Of a DNA stretch of 64,000 bases, positions 45,565 through 53,826 are shown one piece after another (within the stretch, counting starts at the first letter, position 1; every line of letters begins with the position of its first letter). The notes below the pieces were generated by a model, which saw nothing but the letters and a program-made list of their open reading frames with translations, was not told the DNA's origin and did not search any database. The stretch covers positions 1,054,001 through 1,118,000 of the forward strand of contig OZ252008.1 of the NCBI GenBank assembly GCA_965246995.1, given 5' to 3'. Position numbers and translations under genes: made by a program. This stretch comes from VXRJ01 sp965246995 (lineage in GTDB: Bacteria; Acidobacteriota; Vicinamibacteria; Vicinamibacterales; UBA8438).

Positions 45565-47295
45565 CTACTCTTCCGCGCTGACGTAACCCTGACTCTCCAG
45601 GTGGAGGATGATGCGCTGGGCCGCCTCGTCGGGTGTGAGAGTGGTGGTGTCGATCGTCACGTCGGCATCCGACGGCGCTTCGTAGGGATCGGAGATGCCG
45701 GTGAACTCCTTGATGATGCCCGCCCTGGCCTTGGCGTAAAGGCCCTTGCGGTCGCGCTGCTCGCATACCTCGAGCGGCGTGTCGACATGGACCAGCACGA
45801 AGCCGCCGAGCGGCGCGACCATCTTGCGGACATCCTTCCGTACGCCGTCGTACGGCGCGATCGGGGCGCAGACCGCGATCCCGCCGTTCTTCGTGATCTC
45901 CGAAGCGACGTAACCGATGCGGCGGATGTTGATGTCGCGGTGCGCCTTCGAGAAGCCGAGTTCGCTGGAGAGGTTCTTTCGGACCAGGTCGCCGTCGAGC
46001 AGCGTAACCGGCCGGCCGCCGAACTCGAGGAACTTGACGAGCAGCGCATTGGCGATGGTCGACTTGCCCGAACCGGACAACCCGGTGAAGAAGACCGTGA
46101 AGCCCTGTCGACCGCGTGGCGGGTGGCTGCGGTGCAACTCCCCTGCAACATCCGGGAAGGTGAACCAGCTCGGGATGTCTCGGCCCTCGGCGAGACGTTC
46201 GCGCAGTTCGGTACCCGAAATGTTGAGCGTCTGCCGCCCCTCCTCCACCTCGTTAATCGGGACGTAGGCGTCGGCGTCCCGGACGTAGACCATCATCTTG
46301 AAGGGCACCATCGCGACGCCCAGCTCCGCCTCGTGCTCGCTGAGCAGTTCCTGCGCGTCGTACGGTCCGTAGAACGGGTTGCCGGCGGAGTCGGATCCGG
46401 GACCAGCGTGGTCGCGGCCAACGATCAGATGCGTGCAACCGTGATTCTTGCGGATGATGGCGTGCCAGACCGCCTCGCGCGGGCCACCCATACGCATTGC
46501 GAGCGGGAGCAGCGAGAGCTGCGCGGTGTTCGACGGGTAGCGGTGCAGCAGCGCCTGATAGCAGCGGACGCGTGTGTAGTGATCGACGTCACCCGGCCTG
46601 GTCATGCCGACCACCGGATGGATCAGCAGGCTGGCGCCCACCTCCTTCGCGGCCCGGAGGGTCAGCTCCTGGTGCGCGCGGTGCATTGGGTTACGCGTCT
46701 GGAACGCGACGACGTTCGTCCAGCCGAGCTTCCCGAACTGCGCCCGGATCTCGGCCGGGGTGTGCCGGAGCTGCCGGTAGTCGTAGTGCGTCACCGGCTG
46801 AACCGCCGTGACACGGCCGCCGACGTACCAGGGCTGCGTCCGATCGAGCAGGTGTGCGACACCGGGATGTTCGCGGTTGTCGGTGCCGAAGACCGCTACC
46901 GCCTCGGCCATCCGATCCGGCTGCCAGATATCCTCGACGTCGAGGACCGCGAGCATGACCCCCTCGGGGTCGCGGAGCGCGAGTTTCGACCCCGGCGCAA
47001 GGGATGTCGCAAGCTCTTCTGACACGTCGAGCGTGATGGGTATCGGCCACAACGTTCCGGCGTCGTCCGCGAGGCGCATTTCGCTGCACACCCGGTCGTA
47101 GTGCGATTGCGTCATGAAGCCGTTCAACGGCGAGAAACCGCCCGTGGCAAGGAGTTCGAGATCGCAGAGCTGGCGTTCCGTGAGGTCGTGGGAGGGCCAG
47201 TCGCGCGAAGCGCCCTTGAGCGCGGCACGGTCGGCTTCGCTTGCGAAGAGATTGATGAGCGTCCCGCCGTGGGGGGGAATCAGGTGGTCTGGCAA
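45565..47295 (-). CDS. Bifunctional sulfate adenylyltransferase / APS kinase
   Basis: 576 residues. N-terminal ATP sulfurylase (about 1-390): 'VVAFQTRNPMHRAHQELTL' with the HxxH, 'LLIHPVVGMTRPGDVDHYTR' and 'GRDHAGPGSDSAGNPFYG'. C-terminal APS kinase (about 395-570): P-loop 'FTGLSGSGKSTIANALL' and 'LLDGDLVRKNLSSELGFSK'. Makes APS and then PAPS from sulfate and ATP, the first steps of sulfate assimilation. TTG start at 47295 with AAGGAG upstream. It is divergent from the cysteine-attenuator operon across about 390 bp, which contains the promoters of both. Confidence 0.95.
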   Translation of the reverse strand: MPDHLIPPHGGTLINLFASEADRAALKGASRDWPSHDLTERQLCDLELLATGGFSPLNGFMTQSHYDRVCSEMRLADDAGTLWPIPITLDVSEELATSLAPGSKLALRDPEGVMLAVLDVEDIWQPDRMAEAVAVFGTDNREHPGVAHLLDRTQPWYVGGRVTAVQPVTHYDYRQLRHTPAEIRAQFGKLGWTNVVAFQTRNPMHRAHQELTLRAAKEVGASLLIHPVVGMTRPGDVDHYTRVRCYQALLHRYPSNTAQLSLLPLAMRMGGPREAVWHAIIRKNHGCTHLIVGRDHAGPGSDSAGNPFYGPYDAQELLSEHEAELGVAMVPFKMMVYVRDADAYVPINEVEEGRQTLNISGTELRERLAEGRDIPSWFTFPDVAGELHRSHPPRGRQGFTVFFTGLSGSGKSTIANALLVKFLEFGGRPVTLLDGDLVRKNLSSELGFSKAHRDINIRRIGYVASEITKNGGIAVCAPIAPYDGVRKDVRKMVAPLGGFVLVHVDTPLEVCEQRDRKGLYAKARAGIIKEFTGISDPYEAPSDADVTIDTTTLTPDEAAQRIILHLESQGYVSAEE

Positions 47296-47372
47296 AATCT
47301 TGCCTACTCCTTGCTACGGGGTTAGTCCGATTCGAAACGGGAACTCTAGCATGCGGAGAATGACCCCGCGGC

Positions 47373-47403
47373 TTGACTCCCGGGGTGCGGGTGGAGCTAG
47401 AAT
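47373..47403 (+). promoter_or_regulatory. Sigma70-like promoter of the cysteine leader
   Basis: TTGACT at 47373-47378 and TAGAAT at 47398-47403, spacer 19 bp (long but usable). The predicted start is near 47410, only about 8 nt before the leader ATG at 47418, so the leader would be nearly leaderless. Positions of the boxes are seen directly; activity is inferred. Confidence 0.55.
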
Positions 47404-47417
47404 CAGATTCTACGTTG

Positions 47418-47531
47418 ATGCACGAGAATCCGATCGCACCCGGATGCGCCTGTTGTTGCTGCTGTTGTATGGGGCCCCACGGGGCTCCCCTGGGTGAAGG
47501 TCGTACGCGTTCGGATGCATTGATGCGATAA
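47418..47531 (+). CDS. Polycysteine leader peptide (cys attenuator)
   Basis: 37 residues: 'MHENPIAPGCACCCCCCMGP' then 'HGAPLGEGRTRSDALMR', stop TAA 47529-47531. The Cys codons are TGC (47445), then six in a row at 47451-47468 (TGT TGT TGC TGC TGT TGT). Cys is otherwise rare, so chance is unlikely. The ORF precedes an intrinsic terminator and a sulfate-assimilation operon. Ribosome stalling at Cys codons when Cys-tRNA is short would be expected to favour read-through; short polycysteine ORFs with such a role are known in mycobacteria. A competing frame in the same DNA (ATG 47443, six Leu codons) fits the downstream genes less well. Confidence 0.75.
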   Translation: MHENPIAPGCACCCCCCMGPHGAPLGEGRTRSDALMR

Positions 47532-47565
47532 GCACGACAGCAATCAGACAACGCGAGAGAGACCG

Positions 47566-47604
47566 AAAGCCCGGGGGGGCAAAGCCCTCCGGGCTTTTTT
47601 TATT
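47566..47604 (+). terminator. Intrinsic terminator of the cysteine attenuator
   Basis: Stem AAAGCCCGGGGGG / CCCTCCGGGCTTT (13 bp, one G-U pair) with a short CAAAG-type loop, followed by TTTTTTTATT. It lies 35 nt after the leader stop and 84 nt before the permease start, the place of a regulated attenuator. A second GC hairpin, GGGGCCCC-AC-GGGGCTCCCC, sits right after the Cys codons (47471-47490) and could be the pause or anti-antiterminator structure. Alternative pairing was not folded by program. Confidence 0.85.
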
Positions 47605-47687
47605 GCGGATCGGAACGAACACATGGAACGGGCGACGCTGAACCGGACAACTCCGAACGACATGTCGCACGAGCGGGAGACCGGCGC

Positions 47688-48482
47688 GTGACCGAAGTCA
47701 CGCCTGTGGTCATCGGCTTCGTGGTCGGCCTGCTGGTTGGAGCCACCTCCACCGGCGGTGGCGCGCTGCTTACGCCGGCCCTGATTCTCATTGCGCGCGT
47801 CCCGGCCCCGATCGCGATCGGCTCGGATGTATTGATCGCGAGCGGCATGAAGCTGTTTGGCGGCGGCTTCTATGCGCTGCGCCGCGAGGTGCACTGGCAG
47901 ACCGTCGGCCGGCTGGCAATCGGATCGATCCCGGGCGCGATGGTGGGACTCGTCATCCTTGGCGCTCTGCCCGCGGCGCAGATCGACTATTGGCTGACCC
48001 GTGCACTCGGCGCGGTCCTGCTACTTGCGGGGACTGCTCTCTGGTTACGGGTCCGCCTTGCCGGACGAGCGCAGCCCAAGGTGCTGCCGCCGGCCGCGGT
48101 GACCATCGTGATGGGTTTCGTTACCGGTGTGTTGGTGGCCACCACCAGCGTCGGGAGCGGATCGCTTCTGCTCTGCGCCCTGGTGCTTGCCTATCCGCTC
48201 GGCGCGCGCACGACGGTCGGCACCGATCTGGTCCACGCGCTCGCGCTGTCAGTAGCCGCGACCTTCGGCCACGCCGCGGCGGGACGCGTCGATTTCTTGC
48301 TGGCGGGGACGGTGCTCGCGGGCGCCATCCCCGGGGTACTGCTCGGCGCGCGGATGTCGGTCGCGGTTCCGGAACGGGCCTTGCGGACGGTCTTGGCGAC
48401 GGTTCTGGTGTTTCTCGGTATTCACCTCGCGATATTCGGTGGATCGCAGGGTGTCTCGATGGTCTACGGAGGCAGCTGGTGA
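47688..48482 (+). CDS. TauE/SafE-family sulfite/sulfonate or sulfate permease
   Basis: 264 residues, about eight membrane helices; GTG start at 47688 with GGGAG 9 nt upstream. Two TauE repeats: 'VGATSTGGGALLTPALILIA' and 'LVATTSVGSGSLLLCALVLA'. Located first in the plus-strand sulfur operon behind the Cys attenuator, so it likely moves sulfite, sulfate or a sulfur-containing anion. Overlaps the APS reductase start by 4 bp (GTGA). Confidence 0.88.
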   Translation: MTEVTPVVIGFVVGLLVGATSTGGGALLTPALILIARVPAPIAIGSDVLIASGMKLFGGGFYALRREVHWQTVGRLAIGSIPGAMVGLVILGALPAAQIDYWLTRALGAVLLLAGTALWLRVRLAGRAQPKVLPPAAVTIVMGFVTGVLVATTSVGSGSLLLCALVLAYPLGARTTVGTDLVHALALSVAATFGHAAAGRVDFLLAGTVLAGAIPGVLLGARMSVAVPERALRTVLATVLVFLGIHLAIFGGSQGVSMVYGGSW

Positions 48483-49252
48483 ACGAGACGGTTCTGGAAC
48501 AAGTGGAACGGATTGAAAACGTGTGCGCGGCTGATGACGTCGATGACGTCATTGTGTCCGCCGCGGCGATGCTCGAGGGCGCGCCGCCGGAGGAAGTGCT
48601 GCGCTGGGCGGTGGAGCAGTACGCGGACCGGCTGACGTTCGCCACCGGTTTCGGACCGGAGGGCTGCATCCTGATCGATCTGATTGGGCGCCACGCACTG
48701 CCCATCGATATCTTCACGCTCGACACCGGTCTCCTCTTCGACGAGACGCGCGACCTGTGGCGGCGGCTCGAAGCGCGCTACGGCGTGACGATCCGCGCCG
48801 TCGCACCGCCGGTAACGGTCGAGGAACAGGCGGAGGTGCATGGCGAGCTTCTCTGGGACCGCGCACCCGACCGTTGCTGCGCGATCCGGAAGATGGCGCC
48901 GCTCCGGGAGGAGCTGGCGAACGTCGACGCGTGGATCACCGCGATTCGCCGTGATCAGACACCGCAGCGCGCGAACGCTCGGACTGTTGCGTGGGACGGT
49001 AACTTCCAGATCGCGAAAGTGAATCCTCTCGTCACCTGGACGTCCGCGGATGTCTGGCGGTATCTGGCACGGAACGACGTACCGTACAATCCGCTGCACG
49101 ATCAGGGATTCCCCAGTATTGGCTGCTGGCCCTGCACCACGTGGGTCACACCGGGCGAGGACGCACGGGCAGGGCGCTGGCGCGGCACCACGAAAACGGA
49201 GTGCGGCCTGCATGCACCGCCGGCCGCTGCGACGGTCCGGGCCAACCCGTAA
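48479..49252 (+). CDS. cysH: Assimilatory APS reductase (4Fe-4S)
   Basis: 257 residues from GTG 48479, overlapping the permease stop. Reduces adenylyl sulfate to sulfite with thioredoxin. The ECGLH catalytic tail ('KTECGLHAPP') and the paired Cys of the 4Fe-4S cluster ('DRCCAIRKMAPL' and 'GCWPCTTWV') identify the Fe-S APS type, not the PAPS-only type. 'FATGFGPEGCILIDLIGRHA' is the PP-loop-like region. Since sat is fused to an APS kinase, PAPS is made too, but this enzyme could use APS directly. Confidence 0.93.
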   Translation: MNETVLEQVERIENVCAADDVDDVIVSAAAMLEGAPPEEVLRWAVEQYADRLTFATGFGPEGCILIDLIGRHALPIDIFTLDTGLLFDETRDLWRRLEARYGVTIRAVAPPVTVEEQAEVHGELLWDRAPDRCCAIRKMAPLREELANVDAWITAIRRDQTPQRANARTVAWDGNFQIAKVNPLVTWTSADVWRYLARNDVPYNPLHDQGFPSIGCWPCTTWVTPGEDARAGRWRGTTKTECGLHAPPAAATVRANP

Positions 49253-49270
49253 ACTCAGGTCAGAGAACTG

Positions 49271-50755
49271 ATGCAACTCTTCCCTGCTTTCCTGAAGCTG
49301 CATGGCCGGCGCGTCGTGTTGGTGGGGGGCGGCTCTGTCGCCGCCTCCAAGCTGCGCGCGCTGCAGGATGCGGGAGCGGAGGTGATGGTCGTCGCCCCGG
49401 CGATCTCCGAGGCGATCGCGTCGGCGACGGACGTTACCGTCATCCGGCGCCGGTTCGAGCCTTCCGACCTCGACGGCGCATGGCTCGTCGTCGCCGCGGC
49501 AACGCCCGACGTGAACCGGGAAGTGGCGTGCGCCGCCGGCGCGCGTTACCTCTTCGTCAATGCGGTCGACGATCCTCCGAATGCCAGCCTCTATCTGGGC
49601 GGCGTCATCCGCCGAGCTGGAGCCACTCTCGCGATCTCGACCGATGGCCGAGCGCCGGCGATCGCCGGGCTGCTGCGCGAAGGACTGGATGCAGTTCTGC
49701 CCGAGGCGGACCTCGAGCGGTGGCTCGCCGAATCGGATCGGCTGCGGGCGGGGTGGCGGGAGGATGGCACGCCGATGGAGGCGCGGCGGCCGCAACTGCT
49801 TGAGGCATTGATCGCGTTGTACACCCGGGAAGGGCGACGGCCTGCCGACGGAACGGATGCGAACCACGACGTGGATGGCGCGCCGGAGACCGGCGACACT
49901 GCCGCTCGCCAATCTGCAGGCAGCGACATGCCCGGCGGATTCGTCTCCGTGATCGGCGCCGGACCGGGGGATCCCGATCTGCTCACCGTGAAAGGCGCAC
50001 GCCGTCTCGCCGAGGCGGACCTCGTGCTGTACGACGGACTCGTACCCGAAGCGACCGTTGTGCTGGCGACGGGCGCCCAGCACTTCAGCGTCGCCAAGCG
50101 CGCCGGCCGTCCGGCGGTTACCCAGGAAACGATCCACCGGCTGATGATTCGGGGCGCCCGGCGCGGCAAGCGCGTGGTGCGACTGAAGAATGGCGATCCG
50201 TTCCTGCTCGGACGCGGCGGCGAAGAAGCGCTGGCACTCGCCGCGGCCGGCGTGCCATTCGAGGTGATCCCGGGAGTGTCTTCCGCCGTGGCCGCACCGG
50301 GTCTCGCGGGGATTCCGCTAACGCATCGGGGAGTGACGGCGGGGTTCACCGTCTTGTCGGGACATGCGCCGGAGGCCTACGAACCCATTTTGCAGGGCGT
50401 GGCGCCCGGATCGATAACCGTCGTCGTGTTGATGGGTTTGCGGAACCGTGAGCGGATTGCGCGGACATTGCTCGAAGCGGGATGGCGGGCCGATACGCCG
50501 GCCGCCGTGGTGTTGAAGGCAGCGACAGCCGATATGGCGACATGGAGCGGGCGGCTGGACGCAATGGCCGATGAACAGCTCGAGTTGCCGGGGGGCACGG
50601 AGCGCGGGCAAGAACACGCTGCACCCGGGACGATTGTCGTGGGAGAGGTGGTGCGGTTGCGGGCATTGACCGGGGCTGACGCCAGAACGGGCGAGGAGCG
50701 ACACGACAACGCCAACGGGGAAGCGGGGCGACGCCGCGCCGGAGGACGTGTGTGA
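49271..50755 (+). CDS. cysG: Siroheme synthase (precorrin-2 dehydrogenase / uroporphyrinogen-III methyltransferase)
   Basis: 494 residues. N-terminal NAD-binding precorrin-2 dehydrogenase/ferrochelatase-type domain ('RRVVLVGGGSVAASKLRALQ'), a linker of about 30 residues, then the SUMT domain ('VSVIGAGPGDPDLLTVKGAR' and 'VVRLKNGDPFLLGRGGEEAL'). The SUMT domain is normal in length and the N-terminal domain is a little shorter than in E. coli CysG. Provides siroheme for the reductase encoded next (stop overlaps the next start). Confidence 0.93.
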   Translation: MQLFPAFLKLHGRRVVLVGGGSVAASKLRALQDAGAEVMVVAPAISEAIASATDVTVIRRRFEPSDLDGAWLVVAAATPDVNREVACAAGARYLFVNAVDDPPNASLYLGGVIRRAGATLAISTDGRAPAIAGLLREGLDAVLPEADLERWLAESDRLRAGWREDGTPMEARRPQLLEALIALYTREGRRPADGTDANHDVDGAPETGDTAARQSAGSDMPGGFVSVIGAGPGDPDLLTVKGARRLAEADLVLYDGLVPEATVVLATGAQHFSVAKRAGRPAVTQETIHRLMIRGARRGKRVVRLKNGDPFLLGRGGEEALALAAAGVPFEVIPGVSSAVAAPGLAGIPLTHRGVTAGFTVLSGHAPEAYEPILQGVAPGSITVVVLMGLRNRERIARTLLEAGWRADTPAAVVLKAATADMATWSGRLDAMADEQLELPGGTERGQEHAAPGTIVVGEVVRLRALTGADARTGEERHDNANGEAGRRRAGGRV

Positions 50756-53094
50756 TGAACTGGAAGACAGAGCTGGCAGGACGGATCCCAGAGGATCTCG
50801 AGGCCGAGATCGATCTCTTCGAGAGTCAGATCGAACTTCGGCGGCAGGGGAAGATTGACGAGAAGGTCTTCGCCGAGACCCGGCTGCGACGGGGAGCGTA
50901 CGGGCAGCGGTACGACAACGGTCAGCGTAACGACGGGACCGGACCGAAACCGTTGCGGTACCCGTCGGACACTCTGACCAAGGGGCCCGACACCCTGTGG
51001 GACGCGCCCGGGATGCAACGGATCAAGATCCCGATGGGCCTGCTCAATCCGGAGCAGATGGAGACGCTTGCCGACCTGGCGGAGGAGTACAGCGACGACG
51101 TCTGCCACGTGACGACGCGGCAGGACATTCAGCTCCACTTCGTCCATATCGACGACACGCCCGACCTGATGCGCCGCCTCGCCGCGGTCGGCATCACGAC
51201 CCGCGAGGCATGCGGCAACACGGTACGCAACGTCACCGCCTGCCCACTCGCCGGCGTCTGCCGCGACGAGACGTTCGATGTCACCCCGTACGCAGAGGCG
51301 TGCATGCGCTTCCTGCTGGGGCACCCCGACACGCAGGACTTCGGACGGAAGTTCAAGGTGGCGTTCTCAGGCTGCCGCGATCACGCCTGCGGCCTGGTTG
51401 CGATGCATGACCTGGGACTGATCGCGGTGACGAAGAAAGAGAACGGCGTCGAGCGGCGCGGTTTCGAGACGTACGTCGGCGGCGGTCTCGGTGCGGTGCC
51501 GTACCAGGCGAAGCTGTTCGATCCGTTCCTGCCGGTGGAGGAACTGCTTCCGACCACGCAAGCGATCTCGCGCGTCTTCGCCCGCTTGGGCGAGAAGAAG
51601 AACCGCGCCCGCGCGCGGATCAAATTCCTGGTGGCGCAGATCGGGCTGGACGAATTCAAGCAGCTCGTTCTGGACGAACGGGCCGAGCTGCCGGATGACC
51701 CCCGGTGGACCGCGCATCTTCCGGAAGCAACAGCGGACGGGACCGGTGCCGGGGCCGCGGCCCCGGCCGGCGACGTCGAGACCGCCACGCCCGCAGGATC
51801 GGTCTCCCCGCCCAACGGTAACGGGAGCGTCCGCGACGCCCACCAGCAGTTCGAGAAGTGGGCGCGGACGAATGTCTATGGTCAGCGGCAGACCGGGTAT
51901 GCGGCTGTCACCGTAACCCTGCCGCTAGGTGATCTCACCGCTGGCCAGATGCGCGGCCTGGCCGCACTCGTCCGACGCCACGCGGGTGGCGAAGCGCGCG
52001 CGACAGTTGAGCAGAACATCCTGCTGCGCGGGGTACGCGACGCCGATCTGCGAACGCTCTACGACGGGCTGCACGCGCTGAGTCTGGGCCGTCCGGGCGG
52101 CGGGACGATCACCGACATCACCGCCTGCCCGGGCACGGACACCTGCAAGCTCGGGATCGCGTCATCGCGCGGCCTGGCCGGCAAGTTGGCGGAGCACCTT
52201 GCGCAGCACGACGACACGAGGGATCCGGCGGTTCGCAATCTGCGGATCAAGACCAGTGGCTGCTTCAATTCGTGCGGCCAACATCACGTTGCGGATCTCG
52301 GCTTCTACGGCGTCAGCCGGAACGTCGGCGGATACGCGGTCCCCCATTTCCAGGTGGTGCTCGGGGGGCAGTGGACCGAGAATGCCGCGTCGTACGGCCT
52401 GGCTTCGGGCGCCATCCCGTCGAAGCGCATCCCCGAGGTGATCGATCGGATCACGAGCCGGTTCGTTGCCGAGCGGCAGGAGAACGAGTCGTTCCAGGAC
52501 TACACCCGACGGATTGGCAAGCGCGCGCTCCGTGACATGTTTGCCGACCTGGCCGCGGTGCCGTCGCACGATGACGATCCTTCCTTCTATAGCGACTGGG
52601 GCGACCCGCGCGAGTTCACGCTTGGCGACATGGGCGTCGGCGAGTGCGCCGGCGAGGTGGTCTCGCTCACCGACTTCGATTTGGCCGCCGCCGAGGCGCA
52701 GATCTTCGAAGCGCAGTTGAAGCTGGAGGAGGGGGCGCCGGCAGCGGCGGATGCACTGGCGTTCGCTGGGATGCTGCTGGGCGCCCGCGGGCTGATCAAG
52801 ACCGAGTTCATCGACATCGGCGATAACCCCGACACGGTGGTGCGCGAGTTCAGGACCCGTTTCTTCGACACGAAGGTCTTCTTCGACAAGTACGCGGGCG
52901 GGAAGTTCGCGATGTACCTGTTCCGCCGGCACGAGTCCGGTCCGCATGACACGGCTGAGGCGGCACATCACCTGATCGAGGAAGCGCACCTCTTCCTCGA
53001 GGCGTGCCATGCCTGCGCGGCGCGGATCGCTGCGCAGCCCGTGGGCGTCGCGGCCCTGGCGCCTGCGATTCCCTCCGGGGCGGCGACCGCCTGA
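50755..53094 (+). CDS. Siroheme nitrite/sulfite reductase with C-terminal extension
   Basis: 779 residues from ATG 50755 (a GTG at 50752 is an alternative). Two NIR_SIR ferredoxin-like halves plus siroheme/4Fe-4S domain: 'ITACPGTDTCKLGIASSRG' (about 455-470) and 'RIKTSGCFNSCGQHHVADLG' (about 500). The N-terminal half also has a CXXXXXC-like stretch 'ACPLAGVC'. It could reduce sulfite or nitrite; the siroheme synthase and APS reductase upstream argue for sulfite. The last about 150 residues form a helical region ('AAHHLIEEAHLFLEACHACA') not usual in CysI or NirA; function unknown. Confidence 0.9.
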   Translation: MNWKTELAGRIPEDLEAEIDLFESQIELRRQGKIDEKVFAETRLRRGAYGQRYDNGQRNDGTGPKPLRYPSDTLTKGPDTLWDAPGMQRIKIPMGLLNPEQMETLADLAEEYSDDVCHVTTRQDIQLHFVHIDDTPDLMRRLAAVGITTREACGNTVRNVTACPLAGVCRDETFDVTPYAEACMRFLLGHPDTQDFGRKFKVAFSGCRDHACGLVAMHDLGLIAVTKKENGVERRGFETYVGGGLGAVPYQAKLFDPFLPVEELLPTTQAISRVFARLGEKKNRARARIKFLVAQIGLDEFKQLVLDERAELPDDPRWTAHLPEATADGTGAGAAAPAGDVETATPAGSVSPPNGNGSVRDAHQQFEKWARTNVYGQRQTGYAAVTVTLPLGDLTAGQMRGLAALVRRHAGGEARATVEQNILLRGVRDADLRTLYDGLHALSLGRPGGGTITDITACPGTDTCKLGIASSRGLAGKLAEHLAQHDDTRDPAVRNLRIKTSGCFNSCGQHHVADLGFYGVSRNVGGYAVPHFQVVLGGQWTENAASYGLASGAIPSKRIPEVIDRITSRFVAERQENESFQDYTRRIGKRALRDMFADLAAVPSHDDDPSFYSDWGDPREFTLGDMGVGECAGEVVSLTDFDLAAAEAQIFEAQLKLEEGAPAAADALAFAGMLLGARGLIKTEFIDIGDNPDTVVREFRTRFFDTKVFFDKYAGGKFAMYLFRRHESGPHDTAEAAHHLIEEAHLFLEACHACAARIAAQPVGVAALAPAIPSGAATA

Positions 53095-53128
53095 GCTGGA
53101 GCGCACCCGTCCCTTACCGGCCGCACAA

Positions 53129-53701
53129 ATGAGTCACACTGTGGACGTCGACGCCATCGAACGCTTTAGCCTGAAGCTCTTCACGGCTGAAGGCCGCACG
53201 GTCCGGCCGGACGACATCATCCCGCTCTTCCACCGCTGGATCCGCGAACATGCGGTCCCCGGCCTGCTTATCGACGTCGCCGATTACGGCCACCTTCCCG
53301 ACTCGCCGAACGTCCTGCTCGTGGCGCACGAAGCGAACTACGTCTTCGACTGCTACACGCGCGCCGGTCTCACCTACGTGGTCAAGCGGAAGACTCCCGA
53401 TTCGCTTGCCGACCGCATCGTCGATGCCGCCCGCATCCTGTTCACGGCAGCGCTCCGGATGGGGCAAGACACGGCGGGCGCCGTGGCGTTCCGGACCGAC
53501 CAGATCGAACTCGTCGTCAACGACCGCCTCCATGCGCCGAAGACCGCGGCGGTGGAATCGGCGCTCCAGGGCACGGTCGGGCAGGCGGCGCGATCGATCT
53601 TCGGGGGAGCGCCCGTCGAGTCGATTCCGCTGACCGACGCCGACCGGACCGGCATCACGCTTCGTATCCCGAGCGCGCCACGGCTCGACAGGCTGAGATA
53701 G
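53129..53701 (+). CDS. Conserved hypothetical protein
   Basis: 190 residues from ATG 53129, 34 bp after the reductase stop, likely the last gene of the sulfur operon. No signal peptide or membrane segment. 'LFTAEGRTVRPDDIIPLFHR' and 'GLLIDVADYGHLPDSPNVLL' with 'VAHEANYVFDCYTRAGLTYV' give a mixed alpha/beta protein. I do not recognise the family. Confidence 0.7.
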   Translation: MSHTVDVDAIERFSLKLFTAEGRTVRPDDIIPLFHRWIREHAVPGLLIDVADYGHLPDSPNVLLVAHEANYVFDCYTRAGLTYVVKRKTPDSLADRIVDAARILFTAALRMGQDTAGAVAFRTDQIELVVNDRLHAPKTAAVESALQGTVGQAARSIFGGAPVESIPLTDADRTGITLRIPSAPRLDRLR

Positions 53702-53784
53702 TCCGGCATCGGGGGTGCGTCGCGGCAATCGTTCTCCTTGCCGACCACCTGCACTTGCATCATAGAACCTAATACTTTCAACGC

Positions 53785-53813
53785 TTGCTATTAGTTAATA
53801 GCGTGTGTAAAGT
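53785..53813 (+). promoter_or_regulatory. Promoter with LysR-type dyad upstream of the LysR gene
   Basis: TTGCTA (53785-53790) and TAAAGT (53808-53813) with a 17-bp spacer. CTATTA-GT-TAATAG (53788-53801) is a perfect 6-bp dyad overlapping the -35 box and spacer, a likely operator. The start is near 53820, about 7 nt before the ATG at 53827, so the message would have almost no leader. Confidence 0.55.
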
Positions 53814-53826
53814 GTCCGATCTATCC

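Noticed and set aside
47443..47497. Alternative leader frame with six Leu codons ('MRLLLLLLYGAPRGSPG')
   Set aside because: It reads the same bases as the Cys run, but the downstream genes are for sulfate assimilation and not leucine synthesis, and the Cys frame starts nearer the predicted transcript start. It may still be kept in mind as a test of the attenuator claim.
47623..47691. 22-codon ORF overlapping the permease start
   Set aside because: It could couple translation, but it has only a weak ribosome site and no recognisable sequence; the permease has its own GGGAG.
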